From Gnetum montanum (lineage: Eukaryota > Streptophyta > Gnetopsida > Gnetales > Gnetaceae), in NCBI GenBank assembly GCA_015680685.1, contig MNCI01005277.1, forward strand, positions 52,734 through 84,073: a DNA stretch of 31,340 nt. Reading direction: 5' to 3'. Below are positions 19,436 to 29,499 of the stretch, in pieces. Every line of letters begins with the position of its first letter. The stretch's first letter is position 1. The notes beneath the pieces are model-generated. The model did no database searches. It was given only the letters and a program-made list of their open reading frames with translations, and was not told the DNA's origin. A program made the translations under genes and the position numbers.

Positions 19436-19891
19436 CTAACATGCTTTGATAAGCGAGTAGGGGTTCATCTTGATCGTCTCATCCATGGCATCTATAATGC
19501 CTACGTTGTTCCCTACTCTCCCTTCTTCTATGTTGTGATTCTCTAGAGTGCCCTCATCCCCTTTCCTGGCTGTTTCATTTATGACTTCCATTTTCCTACC
19601 TTCATCCCCGTGGTCTTTTTCTTTATGACTATGTCTAGATACTGAAGGAGAGGATGAATGAGATGATGAAGGTGAAGAAGAAGGAGAACCTTCATCATGA
19701 TGGTGTCTACTACCTTCTCTTCGACGATCTCGGCCTCTATTGTGATTACGATCAAAATGCATCTTTGTCATGTGCTTGTGTTCCTTTTTCAAACCCTTTG
19801 TGTTCATTGGTATCAGTGCATAGGTTATGAATAGTGAAATGAAGGTTTTGATACACAACCCCTTGGCCAAAGTCAAGGGGAGGAACATCAT
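19436..19891 (-). pseudogene. Element B gag N-terminal region
   Basis: An open frame with a Ser/His-rich tract (SSSHSSSPSVSRHSHKEKDH) and GIIDAMDETIKMNPYSLIKA. The true start is unclear because the leader upstream is also partly open. The same segment is split by a frameshift in element D. Confidence 0.6.
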
Positions 19892-20461
19892 TGTGTGGAT
19901 GACTGCCTAAGTTAGGTTCAACACCCTCATTTTTGCTTAAGACATGTGGGACATCCTAGGACCACTTATCCTTCAAAGACTTGTGATATATCTCTTGTTG
20001 CAAGTCCCTTTGATGTTGTGCCTCTGTGGGATAGTATTCTCTTAAGTCATGATCTTGCACAACGTATTCTGTATGTAAGTGTTGCATGCCAATTCATGTG
20101 AGAGTATGAAGAAGCATGCTTGGGATTGAACGATTGGGAGTAATACTATGTTACCTTCTAAGTCTCACCAACGCAATTGTTCATCTTGATGGAGGATAAA
20201 GGTGAAGTCTGGTGTATACTCATTGGGATGAATATGTATCACATGAAACTATTGAAGGACTGGTAGATCAATGTTATGTGTATTACGCCACTAATTGTTT
20301 CCTATTTTTGACCTAGGTGGTAAAGCGCTTTCATATGAAGAAGGGGACATACTTGTCTCTTCAATGTGCAATGTATTGTTTTCATTTTCTCAACTGATCC
20401 TAAGGGTTCGTTCCAACGATGTGAATGATTTCCTAAGTTCTAATTAGCGCACAAACAACAA
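19892..20461 (-). other. Element B untranslated leader
   Basis: Sequence between primer site and gag, matching 4772-5380 of element D. No convincing frame. Confidence 0.55.
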
Positions 20462-20481
20462 AGTCCCTAGCAATGGCGCCA
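20462..20481 (-). promoter_or_regulatory. Primer binding site of element B (tRNA-Asp type)
   Basis: On the - strand TGGCGCCATTGCTAGGGA, one base after the LTR end. It differs from the tRNA-Asp complement at three positions, all transitions. Confidence 0.8.
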
Positions 20482-20482
20482 A

Positions 20483-21275
20483 TGATGAGTGGTGAGGTAT
20501 TCCTATGCTCAACTTTACGAATATGAGCATTTCACACACGATCCAATTAAATTCCAAGGACTAAGTGCCTACACACCTTGATGGAACAAGGATAGGTTGG
20601 TTAATTTTTGTCTTCCCAAACTTAGTTGTATGTCATAATTGTATTGTTAAGTAAGCTTGAGGCATATGATTTTTATATCTTTTATGTTTTTATGTCCTGT
20701 GCTAATAAGGGAGGAGAGAGATAACTAAGTGACTAGCTTAATTTAACTACTCATTAACTAGGTTCTAACTAGTCCTAACACCAGTATCTGTTCCCACTTG
20801 CCATACACATCCTTAACCAGTGAAACACTGCTAGGATTACCAAACACTAATCGTTACTGGGTTACTAAGCATTACACACATGCTCGAAGCAATCGTACTG
20901 AGTGTATTTACTTGAGAAAGTGTAGGGTGGGAGAAGACATTAATTAACTAGAAAAGCATTTAATAACATCAACTAACACTAATTAATCTATTCTAAATGC
21001 TACAAGGTTTATCATAAAGTTCGCCTTTATTACCGTACATAAGGTATGCTCAGGTACACAATGCTTGAATAAAGATCCGTTCACTTTATGACCCCTACTG
21101 CGGGCACATAGAAATAATTCTAACTTTGGGAGGAAGAAAAGGCAAGAGTTCGACTAAGGGTCTAACTAACTATTGAAAAACCAAGTGCGCCCGCCTCTTA
21201 TTTATAGGCAAGGATATAGGTCCCGATATCGGGTATCCAACATCGCATGGTTGGCTCTGATATCATGGTTCATTA
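20483..21275 (-). repeat. 5' LTR of element B (793 bp)
   Basis: On the - strand it starts TAATGAACCATGATATCAG and ends CACCACTCATCA. The first G of the TG start has become A, and 42 bp of the GATATC-rich U3 start are absent compared with the 3' LTR. TATAAATAAGAGGC lies at about 21196-21209. The neighbouring GCCTT is the target duplication. Confidence 0.88.
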
Positions 21276-21280
21276 GCCTT
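21276..21280. repeat. Target site duplication of element B, right copy (GCCTT)
   Basis: Identical to 12000-12004. Confidence 0.85.
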
Positions 21281-22125
21281 CTAGGCCTAGGTAGCATTCC
21301 CAAATGTCATGTATTATGTCACTAAATGTATTCCTATCCTTGGGTGTGTAAGATTGTAATATAATATTGTGACATATTCAGTTTGACAATTTATGCGCAC
21401 AAAAGTGCTAGATGTTATTTCCTATGTAAATTAGTTGTCCCTTTATTATAGGTTTGTGCCACACCCTGTGATAAGACCAAACTTGATGTATGGTGTTTTT
21501 CCTATGCTCATCCTTGAAGCGCCTCCTCTTAATGTTTGTAAGCAGCCTTTGTGCCTTGATGTGAAATTCTGTTGAAAGCCCTATGGAAAATACTATTGTT
21601 GATAAACTGTGTTGTAATGAGGAGGCTAGGTTGGGTCCTTGCCCAAGGGGCTCTTGAATTGATGCTCTTTGTTCTTGGAAATTGGTGTGCCATGATGGTG
21701 TGTCCTTTAGTGAACATTCTTAAGATAAGATAAGTTCTAGAACTTTTTCTTTTGGGTTCCTTAATTAGCAAAAATCTTATTTATAGATGATCGATGATGG
21801 AATGTAGGCTGAAATTTAAACAAATTGGTTTGATGAACTTGATCTTGATAGTAGGTGGTTCATGGTGGCCATGTGAATTGCAATGGTAGACTAAAAATTC
21901 AAATCAAGGTGATGTTGTTATGTCTGGCTACAGGGTAGAGTTGAGTTCTGGGGATTAGCACCTAGACTCCTTCTACCATGGTTGAATGTGATCTTGGAGT
22001 AGTTTTTGCAAGTGTTGGGATGGTGGTCCATCCTTGAATAAATGATGTTATAGTTACAAAAATTGTTGACTTCTCTTGGTGGCCCTACATGGTGGACCTA
22101 TATGTGGTTGAAAACACTTGATTCT

Positions 22126-22215
22126 CTCATGACTGGGGGCTTGTGGTGCTTTTGAAGGCTATGGTGCACTCTCATGACTTAGGACTTATGGTGCTTTATA
22201 GGTTGTGGTGTATCA
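22126..22215 (+). repeat. 45-bp tandem duplication in element C
   Basis: Two adjacent units start CTCATGACT (22126 and 22171) and share the TGGTGCTTT and TGGTG blocks at equal spacing. Short TGTATNCCCC-like echoes follow to about 22310. The function is unknown; replication slippage is enough to explain it. Confidence 0.65.
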
Positions 22216-24504
22216 CCCCATCTCCCTTGTGTATTCTATCCCTCATGAACTTTAGTGTATACCCCCATCTCTCTCTAGTGTACTCTGGTGTATTTCCCCA
22301 TTTCTATGGTGTATTGTTGAATTATGTTAGTATACTAACCTCTCTAGTGGGATAGCATGATCGAGCACTCTATTACTTGGTGATTCTCTAGTCCCATGAG
22401 GGGTCATTCTCCATTCTGATGGATACCCTCTTTAGTTCTTGAAATAATAATGTAGGTTATATTGAGATAGTTGTTTCCTAGATGGGATTTAGAAGTAATT
22501 GATGTTTGGGACTTGCTCCAAGCAGTGGTCCCATGTTCTCAAACTCTTGGGGACATATTTTTAGAGACAAGATATTGTTACCATGGTTAAATTCATGGAA
22601 TCTCCCTTGTGAGGCCATGTTGTTGATGTAGCTTAAATGGATATATCTCTTCTTATAAGCAATGTGTGACTGTATGTACTCTCTCCTAGTATTTGGGCTT
22701 TAAAGGGACTTCATTGTTGGGGTTTTCTGGTAGACCTTCCATATTGTAAACCCTTTGGGGATGAATCAGGTATTATTTTGAGTTGGTATTTGACGTTGAT
22801 GATGCCCATTTGTTGTAATTTCAAAATTGTCTCGAGGACCTAGTCCTCCTATGGGAAAAATATTCATTTTGACTCTCCTGTTTGTTGTTTGGGTTCGATG
22901 GTAATAGATAGTGGTGTGGCCTTGTGCACCACAATTATTGTAAATGGGATGGACTAGTATGTATGAAATGAAAGCCTAGACCTCATATGGTGAAACAGAA
23001 CTCCCTCTTTGTGAAATTTTGAGGGATGAACTCTTTCCCTTTTTGAGTTGTTCTTAAGGTGGAATTGAATGTGGGTAAGACTTGTGAAGATGTCTTTCTT
23101 CAACTAGTAGTGGTTTGATGATTTGGATGTGCTAGATATGTGGACTACTTGGGCATGTATCATGCATACGGTGAAGTTGGATTATTGTACTTGCCTACAA
23201 AAGAAACCTTCCAAAGAGGATCTTCCCTTCAGGTTCAAAAATCCAATGAAAGGTGTTGATTGTTAGTTGTGGTTATTCCTGGCATGGCAGAAAAATTCAG
23301 ATTTTGGGAACCTAGATGTTTCTCAAAAAATTCATAACTGTGGTTTTCATCAGAGGTGATTTTATATGCTTTCTTGAACTAAGTATTCAAAAAATGGTGA
23401 TTGTCCCATCTTTCAGAGTGGGAAGGATAGCTTCTAAGATGTAAATGTAGTTGATCCTCTCCCATGCATAGGACATTGTGGTCGCAATTAACCATGTGGT
23501 AGTGGTTGGCATGAGATGTGTGTATGGAGGACTGTCTTGGGGTTGGTTGCCCAACCCCATCCTCCACTTGTTCCAACACTCAAGTAGGCATTCTTGATGT
23601 TGGACAACCTCAAAGGATGTTGATGATAGACTAGGTAAGGATGCTTTGATAGCCTCTTGGAGAAGTTTTCCAAACAAATTTTGGATCTTTTCTCTTACTA
23701 TGAAAATGGAATAGTGTTGGATGATGAAATGTGGATTGTGATGCTGGTGCATTTGTGGATGGCAAGGTGAGACTCAAAAGATCTGCCTCTATACCTTGTT
23801 TCGAAGGGAGATCACGCTCGAATCCTTTCCTACCAGCCTAAACAGATGTGATGTGGGAAAATAAAAGAAAATATGTGGATGGACAGATGTGGTGATCTAG
23901 TACTTAAATGGTCGAACTGGTGAGAGCCCATGGATCTTGATGCGAGAAGTAGAACTTGGGGTTCTAGCAAGCTTGAGTTTCTTGCAAAGATATGACTCCT
24001 TTGGAGTATGTTCTCTCTCAATTTTGGTTCCTCAAGTCCATCACAAAAATGGGTAGTGGTCCTAGGAAGCCCTCAAAATCAATGTAAAAAAAATCAAGGG
24101 AATTGATGGGTGTTGAGATGTCATTCGGAATGGAACTCGGCTGAACTTGTGGAAGAAGAGCATGTCCTCTTGCATAAGTATGGATCTATGCAGAAAGATA
24201 AGTCTCTAGACCCAATAAGGGACGGATCTAGGGGACACCTTAGAGATGTTGGGCCTTTGGGTTGGACTTCTTCCTCTCATCATAGAGTAAGGAAAGTTTT
24301 TGGGGTTCCTCCAAGTGCCCTTTGCATATCATGCAAGGCCTTGGATGGAAGGATGTATTATGTGTTGGGGTTGGTACCTTCCTTCAAGCTTGGTGTTAGT
24401 TGAATTAAGGGATTCCCCAGAGTTGACGAAGTACCAAACCCATAGTTGAAGTGTACTCTTGATGTTATCTTAGGCTCTGCTCCTAGGATGTTGCTTCTTT
24501 TGTG

Positions 24505-24515
24505 CAAGGGAGGAT
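24505..24515 (+). promoter_or_regulatory. Polypurine tract of element C
   Basis: CAAGGGAGGAT lies directly before the 3' LTR start TGTGAGAGATG, the position required for priming the plus strand, and supports the + orientation. Confidence 0.65.
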
Positions 24516-25090
24516 TGTGAGAGATGTCTTAGGATAGAGGTTCTCTTGGGCTCTACCCATGGTTTGGGGATCATGGAGCACTTTGAGGCATCCTTGGGGT
24601 GGCACTGAAGTGTTAGAAAACGTATCCTGGCTTTGCGGTACCAAGCCAGCAGCAAGACTCTCTTTGGTTGCATCCCTTTCAAAGTCCTCTTCAGACTACC
24701 CTCACATAGAGAACTACATGGCCCTGATTCTACGATGGTCGCAAATATGTAGGCAGTCAAAACTAGATAGTTTTGGTGCAATGCCATCCTGAACCTTGTA
24801 CTAGATCATGAGGGGTTTGCGGGTGAGGTGCCCCTTTGTAGATGCATCATTTTCCCTTTCACCAATAATGTCTACATGGTTGCTTGTGTACTTGTTTGCA
24901 AGGTCCTTGTTCAGAGTTTAGTTGTTTTCCTTGAGGTGCATTCTCTTGTATTATGAAGCTGTGGTGCTGCTTGCTCCCTTCCATCGGGTTGCTTGTTTGT
25001 TAGAGGTGTATTCCCTAAGTCTTCCACCCCAGATCCATTGGATCTTAGTGAATTCTTTGGGGTGCCAAACTTCGAGACAAAGCTGTTACA
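24516..25090 (+). repeat. 3' LTR of element C (575 bp)
   Basis: It aligns with 9332-9902. It starts TGTGAGAGATGTCT and ends GCTGTTACA, so the canonical TG...CA ends survive here. It is followed by the ATTTA duplication at 25091-25095. Confidence 0.88.
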
Positions 25091-25095
25091 ATTTA
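25091..25095. repeat. Target site duplication of element C, right copy (ATTTA)
   Basis: Identical to 9327-9331. Confidence 0.85.
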
Positions 25096-26400
25096 ACTCA
25101 AGGTGGAAATTGTCTTAACATGAGATTGTTTTAAAAAAGATTTCTGTAATTTAAAAACATGATTTTAAAGAAAATTTTTTCAGAGTGGAAAGCAAAGCAA
25201 GAGTACAAGACATCCAATTATATAGAACCTAAGAAAATCAAGGAGCACATCTTTGCAGGTTTATTTCTTTAAATGATATAGACTGTAGAATTGTGAAATA
25301 TTGCGAACTAAACCTATGATGTTTTAAGTGCACACGTTCTGCAAAAGTGCATCACCGTAACGCTGTTCCAGTGACTCCTATTTCAATGGTGAAGAGATGG
25401 CTGTCTGTGTGCGAAGCTGCGAGGAAAAACAGAAATCAAAACCATTGAAATCGGTGTAATCAAGGTGATGAAAATGGTCCCGTGGACGCCGATAATCCAC
25501 ATGCGTGTTTATTGGTCATTGCTGGTTTTTGCTCTTTTTCTCATATCTCTGCTGAGAAAAAGGAAAAGTAAAACGGGGTCATCGTCATGGGTCAGGAGTC
25601 ATGATGACGGATGGATGGTTATTCAACCTTTTTTTAACGTGTTTGCTTATGAGCCAACGAACCCCACCAGCACATAGCCAATGGCCATATGCAACCTCAT
25701 GGCACTTTTTACTTTCCCCTTCTTCATCATGACTAGTACTAATTCTCCAGCATTTGAAAGGTTTTCAATCTTCGTAGGGGAGGTGAGTTACTAGGGTGTG
25801 CTTAGTTGAGTTAAGTTGTGTTTTCTTATAATGTGGTCATCTTCAACATGGCCCTACGATGCTACTCATAGGTCATTGTTGAACAAAAGTATTAGCAAAT
25901 GTGATTTGTTATAAATTTGGTTAAGGCTTGAGGCTTAATTTCATTCTTGGAAAGATTGGATTGAGTAAAAAAAGGGTTTCATTTTATTGCTATCATCATG
26001 GTTGTTGCAAAAATCATATGTTTGGCCAGATTATGGCTCTTGAGTAAGGAAATGGATTGGATGCCCTTTATACCTTTGCAAGTTTTCTTGATTCAGTTTA
26101 ATGGTGATATTGCATTCTTCTATGCAATTTTTAAGCATTAACAATATTTTGGATTTACATTGTACTTGTTCTATATTCTACAATGTTTTTTTTGACATAT
26201 GAGATTTAATTTGTTTAAAAAGACTAATATATTTAAATTTTTTTTATGACATCCCCACCCACGAACCCCTCCCCACTTTTTCTTGAGGCACACTACCCAA
26301 ACATGTTCAAAATCACAAATCCTGGATTCCCCACTTTTTTGATGCATAGGTACTAGGTAGAGATGTTTTCGGGACACCATCGATCACCAACCACTTGTAT
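25096..26400. other. Intergenic sequence without recognised element
   Basis: Mixed-composition DNA between element C and the thaumatin-like gene. The one frame of note is 25465-25677 (70 codons, + strand), with a hydrophobic stretch SLLVFALFLISLL followed by RKRKSK. It has no recognised family, no visible splice context and may be chance. No LTR, inverted terminal repeat or RNA gene was seen. Confidence 0.5.
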
Positions 26401-26687
26401 GAAACATGCAAGCACATGGCTTAATTGTCTCGGATTTCTATGCTGCTAACGACAGACGAGAATACAAGCAAGGTGGATAATTCAAACAGGATAACTACCA
26501 AACGGAGCGCAATACTCACGAAAAGGTATCCAGAAGCTGGAGCAAGCGAAACCGTCAATGCCGTGGGAAATGCGAAATCGAGAATTAAATTCAGCAGAGC
26601 TTCTGCGAATCTGCGGAGGCTGGACTGACCGTTCTCAAATGCCGCTGGTGCTAATGCGTATGCAACGGCTACCGTCAAGTCAGCCTG

Positions 26688-26693
26688 ACCGAC
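26688..26693 (+). promoter_or_regulatory. Possible DRE/CRT core upstream of the thaumatin-like gene
   Basis: ACCGAC matches the RCCGAC core bound by DREB/CBF stress regulators in plants. It sits about 115 bp before the TATA box, and a W-box core (TTGAC, - strand, 26674-26678) is just upstream. Both are short and could be chance, though PR-5 genes are commonly stress-induced. Confidence 0.3.
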
Positions 26694-26801
26694 GCAGTAG
26701 TGTCCAACCGCATTAGGCGGTCACCAATCCCCGAGGGACACCCGGACGCAGACTTGGATCACAAATCATGGCCAGCGACAGTCACCAGCAGAGAAAGCAG
26801 C

Positions 26802-26808
26802 TATAAAT
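26802..26808 (+). promoter_or_regulatory. TATA box of the thaumatin-like gene
   Basis: TATAAAT in a GC-richer context (AGCTATAAATTAAGG), 139 bp before the start codon. Transcription would begin near 26835, leaving a leader of about 110 bases. Confidence 0.65.
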
Positions 26809-26946
26809 TAAGGCCTCCAACGTGCAATGTCTCATCAAGTTTCAGGTGACTGCAATTGTAAGCACTTGTCTGTTGGCAAACCGTTTAGTGCTCCTGAGCG
26901 CTGATAATAGAGAGTCATCTTCTGCTTCTTCAAACACCTGCCAGAC

Positions 26947-27757
26947 ATGAAGAACGTGGCGCTCCTGTTGCCGTTGTTCCTGTGCGTGGCTTTGCAAGGT
27001 TTGTATCCATATCTTAGAGCTCAGCATAATTCATTGATAGATAGCTCAGCACAAACTTGACTTTATATGAGTTTCCTTAAAAGGTACGGGCTTAAGATGA
27101 TCCTGATAATAAGGGATAATAAGGGCGCAGGAGCATGGGCAATCACCATAACGGTGGAGAACAAATGCACGTACACCCTGTGGCCGGCGGCGCTTCCGCA
27201 AGAAGGCATAGAGCTACCGTCAGGCAGGGCAGTCGTCGTCGTTTGATGTACCGGCGGGCACCAAGAGCGCCCGTTTATGGGGTCGCACCGGCTGCTCCTT
27301 CGACGCCTCCGGCAAGGGCTCCTGCACGACCGGTGACTGCGGAGGGCAACTACAGTGCACCGCTTCTGGTGCTGTGCCTACCACTTTGTTTGAGTACACC
27401 CTCGACCAGAACACCAACACCGACACCTACGACATCTCCCCCGTGGACGGCTTCAATCTTCCCATGTCAGTTTACCCATCAAGCAGCGGCTGCACCACAA
27501 TCAGCTGCAACAAAGATATCAACAGCGCCTGTCCCAGTGATCTCAAAGTCCAGGACGGCTGCGCAAGCGCCTGCGTTAAGTTCGGGCAGCCGCAGTACTG
27601 CTGCACGGGCTCCTACGTGGACAACTGCCCGGCCACCGATTACAGCAGATTCTTCAAAGGCCAGTGCCCCCAGGCTTACAGCTATGCCAAGGATGACCAA
27701 TCCTCCACCTTCCCCTGTCCCACCGGTGGCAACTACCGCGTCGTCTTCTGCGGTTAA
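26947..27757 (+). CDS. Thaumatin-like protein (PR-5 family), two exons, one-base frameshift in exon 2
   Basis: Secreted pathogenesis-related protein; family members act on fungal cell walls or membranes, and some conifer members are pollen allergens. Exon 1 (26947-26998) encodes the signal peptide [18 protein letters not shown], completed by AWA after a phase-1 intron; cleavage after AWA would leave ITITVENKC. Exon 2 (27131-27757) has the thaumatin signature [16 protein letters not shown], the acidic-cleft residues of the REDDD set (SAR, FEY, YDIS, VDGFN, AKDD), and ends YRVVFCG. Across the two frames all 16 cysteines of the classical fold are present and the length is 225 codons, normal for the family. 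The upstream frame stops at TGA 27244; the downstream frame is displaced by one base within about 27221-27240. Nothing else is damaged, so this is either a very young pseudogene or a sequence error. Confidence 0.9.
26999..27130 (+). other. Intron of the thaumatin-like gene (132 bp)
   Basis: It begins GTTTGTATCC after CAAG and ends GGGCGCAG before GAGCATGGGC. It is phase 1, splitting a Gly codon at the end of the signal peptide. Without splicing, no frame joins the signal peptide to the mature domain. Confidence 0.8.
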
Positions 27758-27827
27758 TTTCTTTTCAAAATCAATTACGCCTGCACGCCGCTTCTCCACT
27801 GCATATACATATATATGAGATAATAAT

Positions 27828-27833
27828 AATAAA
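27828..27833 (+). terminator. First poly(A) signal of the thaumatin-like gene
   Basis: AATAAA at the end of an (AAT)n run, 71 bases after the stop codon. Confidence 0.45.
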
Positions 27834-27935
27834 TGGACGAGGCTGCCTTGAGCCCTCTCAGCAGGCCACAGCCTCGCTGCCTCTCCCTCTGCCTCTGCCT
27901 GCTATTCTCACTTTGACATTGGCATTTATCCAGTG

Positions 27936-27941
27936 AATAAA
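27936..27941 (+). terminator. Second poly(A) signal of the thaumatin-like gene
   Basis: AATAAA about 180 bases after the stop codon, in a context of ordinary plant 3' UTR length. Confidence 0.5.
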
Positions 27942-27957
27942 GTGATACGTAACTACA

Positions 27958-28490
27958 TATTGTCCCTTCTTAGACCGCGCGATGTATACGCTAATTAGCG
28001 TTGCTCTTTCATCATGCTGCCTGCCGTATAAGGTGAATATTTCATAATTGGATTACGAATAATACTTGAAGTACACTAATAAAAAAATCAACGTACATCT
28101 TTCGGTAAATCCGTTATCTTTATTTTGTTTTTTATTTGGTTTGCATCTGAAAGCGATCCGGGTTACGGGAATTGGTGGTCAAACCAAAGCAATTTGACAA
28201 CTAAGGTGTCCTAAGTTTACATAAGATTATTTTTATAAAACACGGGTACAGTTCACCATCTTACACGCCCCAGCACCATCTTGATCCACAAATGAGGACG
28301 TTCTAGTTTTCTAGTTTGCTCATCATATGGCACGTGTTTGGAAGATGTTACAAAGTATAATTGTATGGCAAAACGCCTTTTGCTACAATAAAATGGGAAA
28401 AAGGTGTGGAGTAAAACATTCAAGGCATGATATGAGACAATAATTATTAAAGAAGAAGAAGCTGCGGAGTAAAATATTCAAAAGGTTTAA
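27958..28490. other. Spacer between the thaumatin-like gene and copia remnant F
   Basis: No gene or repeat recognised. The 5' border and LTR of element F were not found here, so F is probably 5' truncated or its start is too decayed to read. Confidence 0.4.
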
Positions 28491-28599
28491 GACCCGGTAA
28501 AAGGTACTATCTCATAAGTTAGAACGTAAAGAAATTATTTTGAAAATTTTGCTAAGTCATATCATCAAGGTATTAGTTAAAAAAATTTCTTAGATTTGG

Positions 28600-28990
28600 A
28601 TATTTTATTTATAGATGAGTTAACAACCATGTTACTTCAATTTGAACTCCAAGAGAAAAACAAAATAGAGGATAAAGATGTAAGAGCATTTTCACCAACT
28701 AATAGTTCAAAAGATGGGCATGAAGCTAACATTTATTAGAAAGGACAAGGACGATCATGGTAGACGAAAAAGATGAAACTCTAGTTAATCATCAAGAAGA
28801 TTAGAGGAAATAAAGGGACAAAGCAATGATCAAAGCATAAGATAATTTTAGGAGAGGAATGGTCAAACAACAAGTAATAAAGGTTGAGGATTTGGCTTTT
28901 GTAGAAAAGGAAGAGGTTGAACCTTTAGAGAAAAGTCTCATGCATGTCACTCTTGTGGTAAGGTAGGTCACTTATAAATAAATTGTATTT
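28600..28990 (+). pseudogene. Element F gag with zinc knuckle
   Basis: IDELTTMLLQFELQEKNK (about 28610-28665) matches the copia gag C-terminal helix region (x-DEL-x-x-x-L-x-x-x-E). CHSCGKVGHL, stop, then INC at 28945-28986 is a C-x2-C-x4-H-x4-C knuckle with one stop inside. Frames differ between the two parts. Confidence 0.7.
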
Positions 28991-29089
28991 ATTAGCATCA
29001 AAATTATCATGGAAGTGTTACTAATTAAGGAACCAAAGCAAAAGAATGAAACTAAAGAAGCAAATGCATGGGTTAACATCACAAAAATT

Positions 29090-29440
29090 GTAAATGGTGA
29101 GTTCTCAAAAGCATTATTTTGTGCTAATATGAATGACTAGTATATGATTAGTTGTTGTTACTAGCATATAATAGGACAAAGAGAATTATTTCATACATTT
29201 AGATCTTTTGATTGTTAAGAAGTTTCATTTTGAGGTGCTAAAGAAGTTAATGTAATAGGTATAGGAACTTTTGGTTATGAAAAATAATAATGGTGATGAT
29301 ATGAAGATAGATAATATAGTTTATGTTCTAGAACTAAAACCAAACTTACTCAATGTTAATCAACTTGAGAAAAATGATTTTCAAAAATTGAAAATGCATT
29401 TTGAAAAAGGAAGAGGGAAGATTGGAAATTTATAAAAGCC
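29090..29440 (+). pseudogene. Element F protease remnant
   Basis: GQRELFHTFRSFDC (about 29171-29216) corresponds to the text after the copia protease active site. The expected D-S-G is replaced by ISCCY. VNVIGIGTFGYE and VYVLELKPNLLSVNQLEKND follow (about 29245-29375), the typical end of the domain. Several frameshifts; inactive. Confidence 0.7.
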
Positions 29441-29499
29441 ATAATAATTTGTATAAAATTTCTTTTACTAAAGAATTCGTTTTAGGTAACCAAAATGAG

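Larger units (their letters stand above)
12005..21275 (-). mobile_element. Element B: full-length Ty3/gypsy retrotransposon nested in C
   Basis: Read on the - strand: 5' LTR (21275-20483), tRNA-Asp-type primer site, leader, gag, protease, reverse transcriptase, RNase H, integrase, 3' region, purine tract and 3' LTR (12840-12005). Exact GCCTT duplications flank it. Pol order (RT-RNase H before integrase) marks Ty3/gypsy, and the primer site suggests the Athila/Tat branch. All coding regions carry stops or frameshifts, so it is not autonomous now. Its two LTRs agree at roughly nine of ten positions by eye over a 400-base comparison. A 295-base assembly gap falls in the RNase H-integrase part. 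Confidence 0.9.
21281..24515 (+). other. Element C interior, right part
   Basis: About 3.2 kb continuing the C interior. Frames are short (up to 121 codons on the - strand at 23387-23752 and 97 on the + strand at 24110-24403) and carry no pol or gag motif. The only structured parts seen are a tandem duplication at 22126-22215 and the purine tract at 24505-24514. Confidence 0.65.
9332..25090 (+). mobile_element. Element C: LARD-like non-autonomous LTR retrotransposon, host of nested element B
   Basis: Two direct LTRs (9332-9902 and 24516-25090) are flanked by an exact 5-bp repeat ATTTA (9327-9331 and 25091-25095). The 5' LTR is followed by TGGTATTAAAGC, close to the initiator tRNA-Met primer site TGGTATCAGAGC, and the 3' LTR is preceded by the purine tract AAGGGAGGA. 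Removing element B leaves about 6.5 kb with about 5.3 kb of interior. I read both interior parts and found no protease, integrase, reverse transcriptase or zinc-knuckle motif. Size plus lack of coding suits the LARD class (large retrotransposon derivative). Orientation comes from primer site and purine tract. Confidence 0.85.

Noticed and set aside
23387-23752. 121-codon - strand frame in element C
   Set aside because: It has no recognisable motif, is antisense to the element, and overlaps other equally open frames. It is treated as chance.
24110-24403. 97-codon + strand frame near the C 3' LTR as gag or integrase
   Set aside because: No zinc knuckle, catalytic or domain motif could be found.
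27135-27818. 227-codon + strand frame rich in Pro, Ala, Arg, Thr and Ser
   Set aside because: It is the third reading frame over the thaumatin-like exon. The cysteine-rich thaumatin frames explain the sequence, and the long open frame follows from GC-rich codon ends.
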